DNA from: Bacilli bacterium
GTDB taxonomy: Bacteria > Bacillota_I > Bacilli_A > RFN20 > UBA1709
Direction: 5' to 3'
NCBI GenBank assembly: GCA_017457045.1
Contig: JAFTIF010000002.1
Location: 37,080 to 101,079, forward strand
Length of the DNA stretch: 64,000 nt
Made by a program: the position numbers and the translations under genes. This document shows, piece after piece, positions 1-7,059 of this stretch. The notes beneath the pieces are model-generated. The model was not told where the DNA came from. It did not search any database and saw only the letters and a program-made list of their open reading frames with translations. Position 1 is the stretch's first letter. Each line of letters starts with the position of its first letter.

Positions 1-95
1 ACGTATCTCGGCGTTAACGAGTTAAGTGTAGTAGAAATACTATAAGTAGAGTGGAACCGTGCAATTATAGCGCCTCTATATGAGGTGCTTTTTTA
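1..95 (+). promoter_or_regulatory. T-box leader of cysS (3' part only)
   Basis: The T-box core (GTGGAACCGTG, 52-62) is followed by a hairpin AGCGCCTC/GAGGTGCT (69-89) with a T run, the usual antiterminator/terminator arrangement. The specifier stem I lies left of the window, so the amino acid cannot be read. Position directly before cysS suggests uncharged tRNA-Cys as the ligand; that is inference. Confidence 0.8.
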
Positions 96-113
96 TTTGA
101 AAGGAGAAAGATT

Positions 114-1445
114 ATGGAAATTAAATTATTTAATTCTGAAAGTAATCAGTTAGAAGTATTAAAACCTTTAAAGGAAAATGAAGTTTCAATGTATGTTTGT
201 GGACCTACTGTATATGGTTATGTTCATATTGGGAATATGCGTCCAGTTATTACATTTGATATTTTAAGAAGATTTTTAGAATACGTTGGATATAAAGTAA
301 GTTATACATCAAATGTAACTGATGTTGACGATAAGATTATTAATGCTGCAATTCAAGAAGGCATTAGTGAAAAAGAAGTAGCAGAAAAATATGAAGCTAA
401 TTTCTTTGAGTGTTGTGAAAAAGTTAATGCTTTAAGACCTACTAACACTCCGCATGTTACAGATACTATGAATGAAATTATCGATTTTATTCAAGATTTA
501 GTTAATAAAGGATATGCATATGAAAGTGATGGAGATGTTTATTTTAGAGTAAGCAAAAATGATGAATATGGATGTATTTCTCACTTCAAGAAAGAAAATC
601 TAAAAGTCGGTGCTAGAATCGAAGAAAATACTAAAAAAGAAGATCCATTAGATTTTGCGTTATGGAAAAAAACAGATGTAGGTATTAAATGGGATTCTCC
701 ATGGGGTAAAGGTAGACCAGGTTGGCATACAGAATGTGTTGTTATGATTAACAAGAATTATGAAGACGGAAAAATTGATATTCATGGTGGCGGCTTTGAC
801 TTAAAATTCCCTCATCACGAAAATGAAGTGGCTCAATCAGTTGCATGTCACGGGCACCATATCGCATCAATTTGGATGCATAATGGCTTCATTAATGTTG
901 ATAATGTAAAAATGTCTAAATCATTAGGTAATTTCAAAACAGCTAACGAAGTGTTAAGTAAGCACGATGGAAATATTATTAGAATGATTATGATTTCATC
1001 TCACTATAGAGCACCAGTTAATTTCTCCGATGAAGTAATGGAAAATGCTGCTAAAGAATTAAATAAAATCTTAAATCCTGTTAGACAAGCTCAAATCCAA
1101 TTACAAATTAATAGTGTGAAATATGATGAAGTTGATGATGAAAGAATGAATAGATTCTTATTAACTCTTGCAGATGATTTAAACACATCAAATGCAATTA
1201 GTGTTATTCATGAAACAGTCAAAGAAATTAATATTTCTTTACGTGGTAAAGATTATGTAAAATTAGCACTTGTTACAAAGACTGTGATTGAAATGCTTTC
1301 AGTTTTAGGAATTAGAGTTGATTTAGTTTCTTTAGATGAAGAAGCATTAGATTTATTTAGAAAATGGGAAGAAGCTCGTAAGAATAAAGACTTCCAAACA
1401 GCGGATATTTATCGTAATTTATTAATCGAAAAGGGATTATTATAG
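114..1445 (+). CDS. cysS: Cysteinyl-tRNA synthetase
   Basis: This cytoplasmic class I synthetase charges tRNA-Cys with cysteine at the cost of ATP. The HIGH motif appears as HIGN (residues 38-41), C29 in the MYVCGPTVYG segment is the expected zinc ligand, and KMSKS is intact at 266-270. The zinc-site segment with HHENEVAQS also matches the family. At 443 aa it is slightly shorter than the usual 460-470. The ATG has an AAGGAGA ribosome site, and a T-box leader lies upstream. In Bacillus the next gene is mrnC; here rlmB follows after only 42 bases. Identification is secure. Confidence 0.97.
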   Translation: MEIKLFNSESNQLEVLKPLKENEVSMYVCGPTVYGYVHIGNMRPVITFDILRRFLEYVGYKVSYTSNVTDVDDKIINAAIQEGISEKEVAEKYEANFFECCEKVNALRPTNTPHVTDTMNEIIDFIQDLVNKGYAYESDGDVYFRVSKNDEYGCISHFKKENLKVGARIEENTKKEDPLDFALWKKTDVGIKWDSPWGKGRPGWHTECVVMINKNYEDGKIDIHGGGFDLKFPHHENEVAQSVACHGHHIASIWMHNGFINVDNVKMSKSLGNFKTANEVLSKHDGNIIRMIMISSHYRAPVNFSDEVMENAAKELNKILNPVRQAQIQLQINSVKYDEVDDERMNRFLLTLADDLNTSNAISVIHETVKEINISLRGKDYVKLALVTKTVIEMLSVLGIRVDLVSLDEEALDLFRKWEEARKNKDFQTADIYRNLLIEKGLL

Positions 1446-1487
1446 GAAAAAAATAGGAAAAAGACGAGACTCAAGGAGGTAGAAAAT

Positions 1488-2207
1488 ATGTCACAATATA
1501 TATACGGGAAAAATGTCGTATTGTCTCGATTAGAAAAAGGGGACGATATTGAAAAGATTTATTTGATAGAAGGCTTTAAAGATAAAAAAATTCTAGAAAG
1601 AATAAATTGCCCTAAAGAATATGTTAAAGCAAGTCGTTTAGATAAGTTATGTGGTTGTAGCTACCACCAAGGTGTTGTTGCAAAAGTTAAAGTTGTTCCT
1701 TATACACCTTTAGAGGAAATCTTAGAACAATGTAAGGCAGTCGAGCATCCTTTACTTGTTATTTTAGATGGAGTAGAAGATCCACATAATTTAGGTGCTA
1801 TTACTAGAAGTTGTGATGCTATTGGAGCAAATGGAATTATTGTTCCTAAGCATGGATCGGCACCATTAACTTCAACTGTTGTTAAAGTTTCGACAGGTGC
1901 AATTGATTATGTTCCTATTGCACAAGTAACAAATTTAACAAATACATTGAAGAAATTACAAGAGTTAGGGTTTTGGGTAGTAGGGGCTGAAGCTCATAAC
2001 TCACAAGATTATCGTACTGTTGATTATAAATGTCCTATTGCACTTGTAATGGGTAGTGAAGGCAAAGGCATTTCTCGATTAGTACTAGAGCAATGTGATT
2101 TTAAGGTCAACCTTCCAATGGTAGGCCATGTTAATTCATTAAACGTTTCTAATGCTACAGCAATTCTTTTATATCAAATATTTAATGACAGAAATCCCGC
2201 AAAATAG
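1488..2207 (+). CDS. rlmB: 23S rRNA (guanosine-2'-O-)-methyltransferase RlmB
   Basis: This SPOUT-family methyltransferase is expected to methylate the ribose of G2251 in the 23S rRNA peptidyl-transferase loop using SAM. An N-terminal substrate-binding domain (about residues 1-75) precedes the SPOUT fold with its three motifs: NLGAITRSCDA near residue 103, VMGSEGKGIS near 188, and NSLNVSNATAILLYQ near the C-terminus. Length (239 aa) is normal. The AAGGAGG site lies just upstream of the ATG. It sits between cysS and the sigma-factor gene as Bacillus yacO does, but yacP is missing downstream. The exact target nucleotide is taken from family knowledge. Confidence 0.92.
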   Translation: MSQYIYGKNVVLSRLEKGDDIEKIYLIEGFKDKKILERINCPKEYVKASRLDKLCGCSYHQGVVAKVKVVPYTPLEEILEQCKAVEHPLLVILDGVEDPHNLGAITRSCDAIGANGIIVPKHGSAPLTSTVVKVSTGAIDYVPIAQVTNLTNTLKKLQELGFWVVGAEAHNSQDYRTVDYKCPIALVMGSEGKGISRLVLEQCDFKVNLPMVGHVNSLNVSNATAILLYQIFNDRNPAK

Positions 2208-2224
2208 AATTGTTGGGAGATAAA

Positions 2225-2800
2225 ATGAAACAGGAAATATTGAAACAATTTAAAGAGAAAAAAGACGAAAAATTATTTATAAAATTACAAGAAGAATATG
2301 GCGGATTAGTTATTTATTACGCTCAAAAAATTAATAATAAAACAAGTATTTATGGCGAAGAATTGGAGGACTGTATTCAACAGTGTTGGTTGTGCTTTTT
2401 AAAAGCAATCGATAAATATAATGTTGAAAGTGGTCACGCTTTTTCTGCATTTTTGGTGAGTTGCTTAACTCATCATATGTTAAATCATTTAAGAGATTTT
2501 AAAAGAAAAAGAGGGAATGCAAGTGTATATTCAATCGATAATTATATGGTTGATGATGATTCCCTTTCTTATTTAGAAGTTTTTGAATCGGACTTGTTGT
2601 CTCCGTCTAAAACATATGAGTATAAAGAAGTAATAGAAAAATTCATAAAGATGGATGGAGCGACAGATTTAGAAAAACAAATATTTTTACTTCATTTAAA
2701 AGGATACACATATACTGAATTATCTAAAAAATATTCCATATCTAATAAAAAGATTGATAATATAATTCGAAAGGTAAAAAATATATTGAAGGAAAATTAA
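2225..2800 (+). CDS. sigH: SigH-like RNA polymerase sigma-70 family factor
   Basis: Probable alternative sigma factor of 191 aa. Region 2 includes the block LNHLRDFKRKRG (-10 recognition side), and region 4 is a C-terminal helix-turn-helix, GYTYTELSKKYSIS. Its slot, between rlmB and rpmG-secE-nusG, is that of Bacillus sigH, which is why the SigH assignment is preferred over a generic ECF factor. It is shorter than Bacillus SigH (about 218 aa). ATG 2225 has GGGAG seven bases upstream; a TTG at 2210 is possible but poorer. In Bacillus this factor governs competence and sporulation entry; whether it does so here cannot be read from the sequence. Confidence 0.75.
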   Translation: MKQEILKQFKEKKDEKLFIKLQEEYGGLVIYYAQKINNKTSIYGEELEDCIQQCWLCFLKAIDKYNVESGHAFSAFLVSCLTHHMLNHLRDFKRKRGNASVYSIDNYMVDDDSLSYLEVFESDLLSPSKTYEYKEVIEKFIKMDGATDLEKQIFLLHLKGYTYTELSKKYSISNKKIDNIIRKVKNILKEN

Positions 2801-2873
2801 AATAATTATTCCATATTATTGATTTTTATAGTCAAGTATGTTAAAGTTAACTAGACACGAAGGTGGTTTTTTT

Positions 2874-3023
2874 ATGCGTGAAAAAGTAATTTTAGTTTGT
2901 ACTCAATGTTTATCAAGAAACTATACTACAACTAAACAAAAGTATGGTGTAAAAGAAAGATTTGAGATTACAAAGTTTTGTAAAAAATGCAATGCACATA
3001 CAGTGCATAAGGAAAGTAAATAG
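2874..3023 (+). CDS. rpmG: Ribosomal protein L33
   Basis: Large-subunit protein of 49 aa of the zinc-binding (C+) type: two Cys pairs, CTQC near residue 9 and CKKC near residue 37, make a zinc ribbon. The start at 2874 is chosen because GAAGGTGG lies just upstream and the protein then begins MREKV, as in the family; an earlier in-frame ATG would add 12 unrelated residues. It precedes secE by 8 bases, as rpmGB does in Bacillus. Confidence 0.93.
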   Translation: MREKVILVCTQCLSRNYTTTKQKYGVKERFEITKFCKKCNAHTVHKESK

Positions 3024-3031
3024 GTGATAGT

Positions 3032-3217
3032 ATGAATAAATTTGCTAATTATTGTGTTGGAGTTGTAAAAGAAGGAAAAAGAGTTCGCTGGCCAAAAGGT
3101 AAAAACTTTTCAGAACACGTTGTAACAGTTTTATCTTATATGGTATTTTTTGCTACATGGTTAGTATTATGTGACCTTTTTGTTGCTTGGTTATTACAAT
3201 TAGCTAACTTTAACTAA
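3032..3217 (+). CDS. secE: Preprotein translocase subunit SecE
   Basis: Small single-pass subunit of the SecYEG channel. The amphipathic segment with VRWPKGKNF (about residues 18-26) precedes one C-terminal transmembrane helix (about 33-57), the minimal Gram-positive SecE form; 61 aa is typical. It lies between rpmG and nusG with spacings under 20 bases, so it is almost certainly co-transcribed. Confidence 0.93.
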   Translation: MNKFANYCVGVVKEGKRVRWPKGKNFSEHVVTVLSYMVFFATWLVLCDLFVAWLLQLANFN

Positions 3218-3231
3218 TGGAGGGTTAGAAC

Positions 3232-3783
3232 ATGAGTAATTATGGTGAAAAACAATGGTATGTTGTTAATACATACTCTGGTAGAGAAAACAAAGTAAAA
3301 ACAAACATCGAAAGACGTATTGAAAGTATGGGAATGCAAGACTTCATTTTCCAAGTATTAGTTGCTGAAGAAGAAGTACCTGTATTAAAAGAAGGAATCC
3401 CAACAGGAAAAGTGAAAATCAAAAACACATATCCTGGATATGTATTCGTAGAAATGATTATGACAGATGAAGCTTGGTTTGTTATCCGTAATACACCAGA
3501 CGTTACAGGTTTCATCGGATCAAGTGGCGGCGGTGCAAAACCTTTCCCAGTACCTAAAGAACAAATCGATAGCGTACTTAAGAAAGCTGGTATCGTTAAT
3601 AAAGATATGTATGCAGACTACTTAGTAGGAACAGAAGTAAGAGTATTACGTGGACCAATGATTGGTAGTAATGGTACAATTCAATCAGTTGATGTAGAAA
3701 AAGGTACAGTTTCAGTTACTGCTACATTCTTTGGCCGTGCAACAACAGTTGAATTAGAATTCGCTGATATTGAAAAAATCTAA
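3232..3783 (+). CDS. nusG: Transcription termination/antitermination protein NusG
   Basis: NusG binds RNA polymerase and couples transcription to translation or pausing. The N-terminal NGN domain begins KQWYVVNTYSGRENKV and includes YPGYVFVEM; the C-terminal KOW domain contains VRVLRGPMIGSNGTI. Length (183 aa) is typical and GGAGGGTTAG precedes the ATG. The operon closes with a terminator at 3795. Confidence 0.97.
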   Translation: MSNYGEKQWYVVNTYSGRENKVKTNIERRIESMGMQDFIFQVLVAEEEVPVLKEGIPTGKVKIKNTYPGYVFVEMIMTDEAWFVIRNTPDVTGFIGSSGGGAKPFPVPKEQIDSVLKKAGIVNKDMYADYLVGTEVRVLRGPMIGSNGTIQSVDVEKGTVSVTATFFGRATTVELEFADIEKI

Positions 3784-3794
3784 TTTAGAAAAGA

Positions 3795-3819
3795 AAGTTC
3801 GCTTTTGCGGACTTTTTTA
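3795..3819 (+). terminator. Terminator after nusG
   Basis: Hairpin AAGTTCGC/GCGGACTT with a TTTT loop and a T run, 11 bases after the nusG stop. It separates the rpmG-secE-nusG unit from the rplK promoter. Confidence 0.85.
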
Positions 3820-3839
3820 ATTTTTTAATAAAAAAATAC

Positions 3840-3868
3840 TTGCATAATTGAAACTATTAGTTTATACT
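3840..3868 (+). promoter_or_regulatory. Promoter of rplK-rplA
   Basis: TTGCAT and TATACT are separated by 17 bases, close to the sigma-A consensus. It lies between the nusG terminator and rplK. Confidence 0.75.
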
Positions 3869-3884
3869 ATTTGATGCGTATGTA

Positions 3885-3950
3885 TGTACGCGTTTAACTT
3901 TGCGTGGGTGGGAGAAGAAATTCGTAAACCACGACACGGACAAAGATACT
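3885..3950 (+). promoter_or_regulatory. Probable L1-type ribosomal-protein leader before rplK
   Basis: The transcribed leader has a stem CGTGG (3903-3907) with CCACG (3929-3933) enclosing GTGGGAG, followed by CACGGAC. This resembles the rplK leaders of other Bacillota, where L1 represses its own operon. The match is by eye, so the assignment is tentative. Confidence 0.45.
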
Positions 3951-3970
3951 AAAAGAAGGAGGTATGTCTC

Positions 3971-4384
3971 GTGAGTAAAAGAGTCGCAAAAGTAGTTAAA
4001 CTAGAAATCTTAGGTGGACAAGCAAAACCTGGTTCAGCATTAGCATCTGCTGGTATTAACATGCCAAAGTTCTGTGCTGCATTCAACGATCAAACAAGAG
4101 ATCGTATGGGCGAAGTAGTTCCTGTAATCATTACTGCTTATGAAGATAAGTCATGTGATTTCGTATTAAAAACTACACCAACAGCTATCATGTTAAAGAA
4201 AGAAGCTGGAATTAAATCAGGATCAGGAAATCCATTAAAGAATAAAGTAGCTACAATTACTAAAGACCAAGTACGTAAAATTGCTGAATACAAAATGCCA
4301 GACTTAAACGCAAATGACGTAGAAGCAGCAATGAGAATCGTAGAAGGTACAGCTCGTAATATGGGCATTGTTGTCAAAGAATAG
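3971..4384 (+). CDS. rplK: Ribosomal protein L11 with shortened proline loop
   Basis: L11 forms the stalk base of the 50S GTPase centre and binds helices 43/44 of 23S rRNA. The C-terminal rRNA-binding domain is well conserved (SGSGNPLKNKVATI, MPDLNANDVEAAMRIVEGTARNMGIV). In the N-terminal domain the usual NPAPPVGPALGQ segment is replaced by QAKPGSALASAG (about residues 17-28), a net loss of four residues, giving 137 aa instead of 141. Start is GTG 3971, nine bases after GAAGGAGG; a nearby ATG is out of frame. Forms an operon with rplA. Confidence 0.95.
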   Translation: MSKRVAKVVKLEILGGQAKPGSALASAGINMPKFCAAFNDQTRDRMGEVVPVIITAYEDKSCDFVLKTTPTAIMLKKEAGIKSGSGNPLKNKVATITKDQVRKIAEYKMPDLNANDVEAAMRIVEGTARNMGIVVKE

Positions 4385-4411
4385 TTAAAGTTTTATAGGA
4401 GGAATATTAAA

Positions 4412-5098
4412 ATGGCAAAACAAGGTAAGAAATTCTTAGCTGCTGCTGCTTTAGTAGAAAAAGGTAAAACTTATACTATTACTGAAGCAATCGCATTAGC
4501 TAAAAAAGCAAGTTATGTAAAATTTAACGAAACAGTTACTGTTTCATTCAACTTAGGTATCGATGCACGTCAAGCTGATCAACAAATCAGAGGTGCTATG
4601 GTATTACCACATGGTACAGGAAAATCAAAAACTGTATTAGCAATCACTAGAAACGAAGAAGCAGCAAGAAACGCTGGAGCAGACTTCGTTGGTGGAAAAG
4701 ACATGTTAGATAAAATCAAAACAGAAAACTGGTTTGGTTTCGATGTAATCGTTGCTACACCAGATATGATGGGTGAATTAGGTAAATTAGGTAAATTATT
4801 AGGTCCTAAAGGCTTAATGCCAAACCCAAAAACAGGTACAGTATCACCAGATATCGCTAAAGCAATCGCTGAAGTTAAAGCTGGTAAAGTTACATACCGT
4901 GCTGACAAAGAAGGTAATATGCACGTAGTAGCTGGTCAATTAAGCTTCGATGACGCAAAATTATTTGAAAACATCAAAGCAGTTTGTAACCAAGTTATCA
5001 AAGTAAAACCACAAGCATGTAAAGGTGTTTACATCAAAAACTGTGTATTATCATCAACAATGGGTCCATCAATCAAAATGAACCCAGAATCAAACTAA
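4412..5098 (+). CDS. rplA: Ribosomal protein L1
   Basis: L1 builds the mobile L1 stalk near the E site and usually represses its own operon by binding the leader mRNA. The 228-aa protein carries the family blocks GTGKSKTVLAI and GPKGLMPNPKTGTV, and the C-terminal SSTMGPSIKM. AGGAGG precedes the ATG by nine bases. It is 27 bases downstream of rplK. Confidence 0.97.
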   Translation: MAKQGKKFLAAAALVEKGKTYTITEAIALAKKASYVKFNETVTVSFNLGIDARQADQQIRGAMVLPHGTGKSKTVLAITRNEEAARNAGADFVGGKDMLDKIKTENWFGFDVIVATPDMMGELGKLGKLLGPKGLMPNPKTGTVSPDIAKAIAEVKAGKVTYRADKEGNMHVVAGQLSFDDAKLFENIKAVCNQVIKVKPQACKGVYIKNCVLSSTMGPSIKMNPESN

Positions 5099-5157
5099 TC
5101 TAGATAATGTTTGATATTCGCAGAGTAATCTGCTAAACTAAAATAGTAATTTCAATA

Positions 5158-5256
5158 TACCGTAGACAGTAACGGACAAGGGTCTTAATAAAGTTACCGA
5201 GGTGTGTAAATCGTATAAATTATGCGTTTTAACCCACCTTTGCGTGGGTTTTATTC
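5158..5256 (+). promoter_or_regulatory. L10 leader (L10-L12 autoregulatory RNA)
   Basis: The leader contains CCGTAGACAGTAACGGAC, then TTACCGAGGTGTGTAAATC, the conserved blocks of the Firmicutes L10 leader, and ends in a terminator AACCCAC/GTGGGTT (5231-5250) with a T run. Binding of the L10-L12 complex is known to promote termination in this RNA family. A separate small hairpin GCAGA/TCTGC (5120-5133) lies upstream without a T run. Confidence 0.85.
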
Positions 5257-5314
5257 TTATATACTACACGAGTATATTGATTACTTATATAAAATTAATC
5301 AAGGAGGTGTAATG

Positions 5315-5812
5315 ATGAATAAACAAATTATTGCCGGTAAAGAAGCTGTAGTTTCTACAATTACTGAATCAATTAAAAATGCGCAATCAGTTTCTGTTGT
5401 TGAATACAGAGGTTTAACAGTTGCACAAGTTGAATCATTAAGAAAAGAATTACGTAAAGTTGGCAGTGAGATGAAAGTATTCAAAAACACTCTTGTAACT
5501 CGTGCTGTTGATTCATTAGGATATCAAGAATTAAATGATACACTAGTTGGACCAAACGCAATCGTTTTCTCAAACGAAGATGCAGTAAGTGCACCAAAAG
5601 TATTAGCAAAATTTGCTAAGAAAAACGAAAACTTAGTTCTCAAGGGTGGAATCGTTGACGGAAGAGTAGTCAACGCAGACGAATTAAAGGTAGTTGCAAC
5701 ATTACCAAACAAAGAAGGTTTATTATCAATGCTTCTTGGATGCTTAACTTCACCAGTTGTGAAGTTCGCATGTGCAGTTAAAGAAATTGCAAAAGCTCAA
5801 GAACAAGAATAA
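5315..5812 (+). CDS. rplJ: Ribosomal protein L10
   Basis: L10 anchors the L12 dimers of the ribosomal stalk. The sequence has the family core VVEYRGLTVAQVESLRKELR and VFKNTLVTRA, and a C-terminal helix that binds L12; 165 aa is normal. Two adjacent ATGs exist (5312, 5315); 5315 is chosen because AGGAGG then lies seven bases upstream. An open frame running back to 5222 crosses the leader terminator and is not coding. Confidence 0.96.
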   Translation: MNKQIIAGKEAVVSTITESIKNAQSVSVVEYRGLTVAQVESLRKELRKVGSEMKVFKNTLVTRAVDSLGYQELNDTLVGPNAIVFSNEDAVSAPKVLAKFAKKNENLVLKGGIVDGRVVNADELKVVATLPNKEGLLSMLLGCLTSPVVKFACAVKEIAKAQEQE

Positions 5813-5845
5813 TCAATCAAAGCGTATTATAGGAGGAAATTTAAA

Positions 5846-6223
5846 ATGGCAAAATTAACAAATGCAGAAATTATTGCAAGCTTAAAAGAAATGACAATTT
5901 TAGAATTAAATGATTTAGTAAAAGCTATCGAAGAAGAATTTGGTGTTACAGCAGCAGCTCCAGTAGCAGCAGGCGCAGCAGCACCAGTTGAAGAAGAAGG
6001 ACCAAAAGGACCAGTTAACGTTACAGTTGTATTAACAAGTGCTGGACAAACAAAAGTAGCAGTAATCAAAGCTGTTCAATCAATCACAGGCTTAAGCTTA
6101 TTAGAAGCTAAAAAATTAGTTGACTCAGCACCAGCTACAATCAAAGAAAACATTCCTGAAACAGAAGCAGCTGAAATTAAAGCTAAATTAATCGATGCTG
6201 GCGCAGAAGTTGAAGTTAAATAA
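5846..6223 (+). CDS. rplL: Ribosomal protein L7/L12
   Basis: Multicopy stalk protein that recruits translational GTPases. An N-terminal dimerisation domain (about 1-35) is followed by an Ala/Pro/Gly-rich hinge (about 38-55, [16 protein letters not shown]) and the globular C-terminal domain with [20 protein letters not shown]. 125 aa is typical. It has a strong AGGAGG site and a terminator after it at 6258. Confidence 0.97.
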   Translation: MAKLTNAEIIASLKEMTILELNDLVKAIEEEFGVTAAAPVAAGAAAPVEEEGPKGPVNVTVVLTSAGQTKVAVIKAVQSITGLSLLEAKKLVDSAPATIKENIPETEAAEIKAKLIDAGAEVEVK

Positions 6224-6257
6224 TTAACCCAAACTATCTACACAATTTAATGATTTA

Positions 6258-6285
6258 AACCTGCTTTACCCAAAGCAGGTTTTTG
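6258..6285 (+). terminator. Terminator after rplL
   Basis: Stem AACCTGCTTT/AAAGCAGGTT with an ACCC loop and a T run, 35 bases after the rplL stop. It would attenuate transcription into the methyltransferase and rpoB genes. Confidence 0.85.
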
Positions 6286-6308
6286 CGTAATTAGGAAGGA
6301 GTGATTTT

Positions 6309-6911
6309 ATGCCTCATTACTTTGAGTATGACCCAAATATGGTCTCTAATAGACATGAAATAAAGTTCGAAATACTCGGTAGAAAATTTAATTTGATGAG
6401 TGATAACGGAGTCTTTTCAAAATCTGAATTAGATGACGGTACTCGTACGTTAATTGAAACTTCATTTAATCATGGATTAAGTGGAAAAGTATTAGATTTA
6501 GGTTGTGCAATTGGTACAGTTGGATTGGTTTTAAAATCGCTTCTTAATGATTTGCAAGTAACTATGGTAGACGTTCAACATAATGCTGTAGAACTTGCGA
6601 AAGAAAATATAAAAAGATTGAAATTAGATGGGATCGAAGCATATGAAAGTGATGTAGTTGAAAGTGTTCAAACTACTTTTGATTATGTTTTGACAAACCC
6701 TCCAATTAGAGCTGGTAAAGCAGTAGTACATCAATTTTTTGATGGTGCATATAAGGTTTTAAAAAGTAATGGTGTTTTACTAGTTGTAATTAGAAAAAGT
6801 CACGGTGCTCCAAGTGCGAAAGTGTATCTAGAAAACTTTTTTGGGAACTGTGAAATTTTACGTAGAAATAAAGGTTTTTATATCTTGAAAAGTATAAAAA
6901 GTTGTGAATAG
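6309..6911 (+). CDS. Class I SAM-dependent methyltransferase, RsmC/YbxB type
   Basis: Probable 16S rRNA guanine-N2 methyltransferase. It has SAM-binding motif I (VLDLGCAIGTVG, about 61-72) and the catalytic motif NPPI (130-133), which in this family flips and methylates an exocyclic amino group of guanine. The length (200 aa) and the slot between rplL and rpoB match Bacillus ybxB. The precise rRNA position is unknown. GAAGGAGTG precedes the ATG. Confidence 0.85.
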   Translation: MPHYFEYDPNMVSNRHEIKFEILGRKFNLMSDNGVFSKSELDDGTRTLIETSFNHGLSGKVLDLGCAIGTVGLVLKSLLNDLQVTMVDVQHNAVELAKENIKRLKLDGIEAYESDVVESVQTTFDYVLTNPPIRAGKAVVHQFFDGAYKVLKSNGVLLVVIRKSHGAPSAKVYLENFFGNCEILRRNKGFYILKSIKSCE

Positions 6912-6944
6912 ATAAATTATGCACAATTATTTTTTAAATATTTG

Positions 6945-7059
6945 TTGATTATTTGAAAAATATAGTGTATACTTATAAAATGCCTTTATATGCATTTTTT
7001 GCGTTTTCACGCGCGCATATATGCATGTATGTATAGAAAGAAAAACGGGGTGAATATTA
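6945..7059 (+). promoter_or_regulatory. rpoB promoter and leader with long hairpin
   Basis: TTGATT (6945) and TATACT (6968) are 17 bases apart. The following leader can fold into a stem TATATGC/GCATATA enclosing a small GCG/CGC stem, with no T run after it, so it is not a terminator. This gives rpoBC its own promoter in addition to read-through. Confidence 0.6.

Noticed and set aside
5222..5314. N-terminal extension of L10
   Set aside because: It crosses the leader terminator and has no family similarity.
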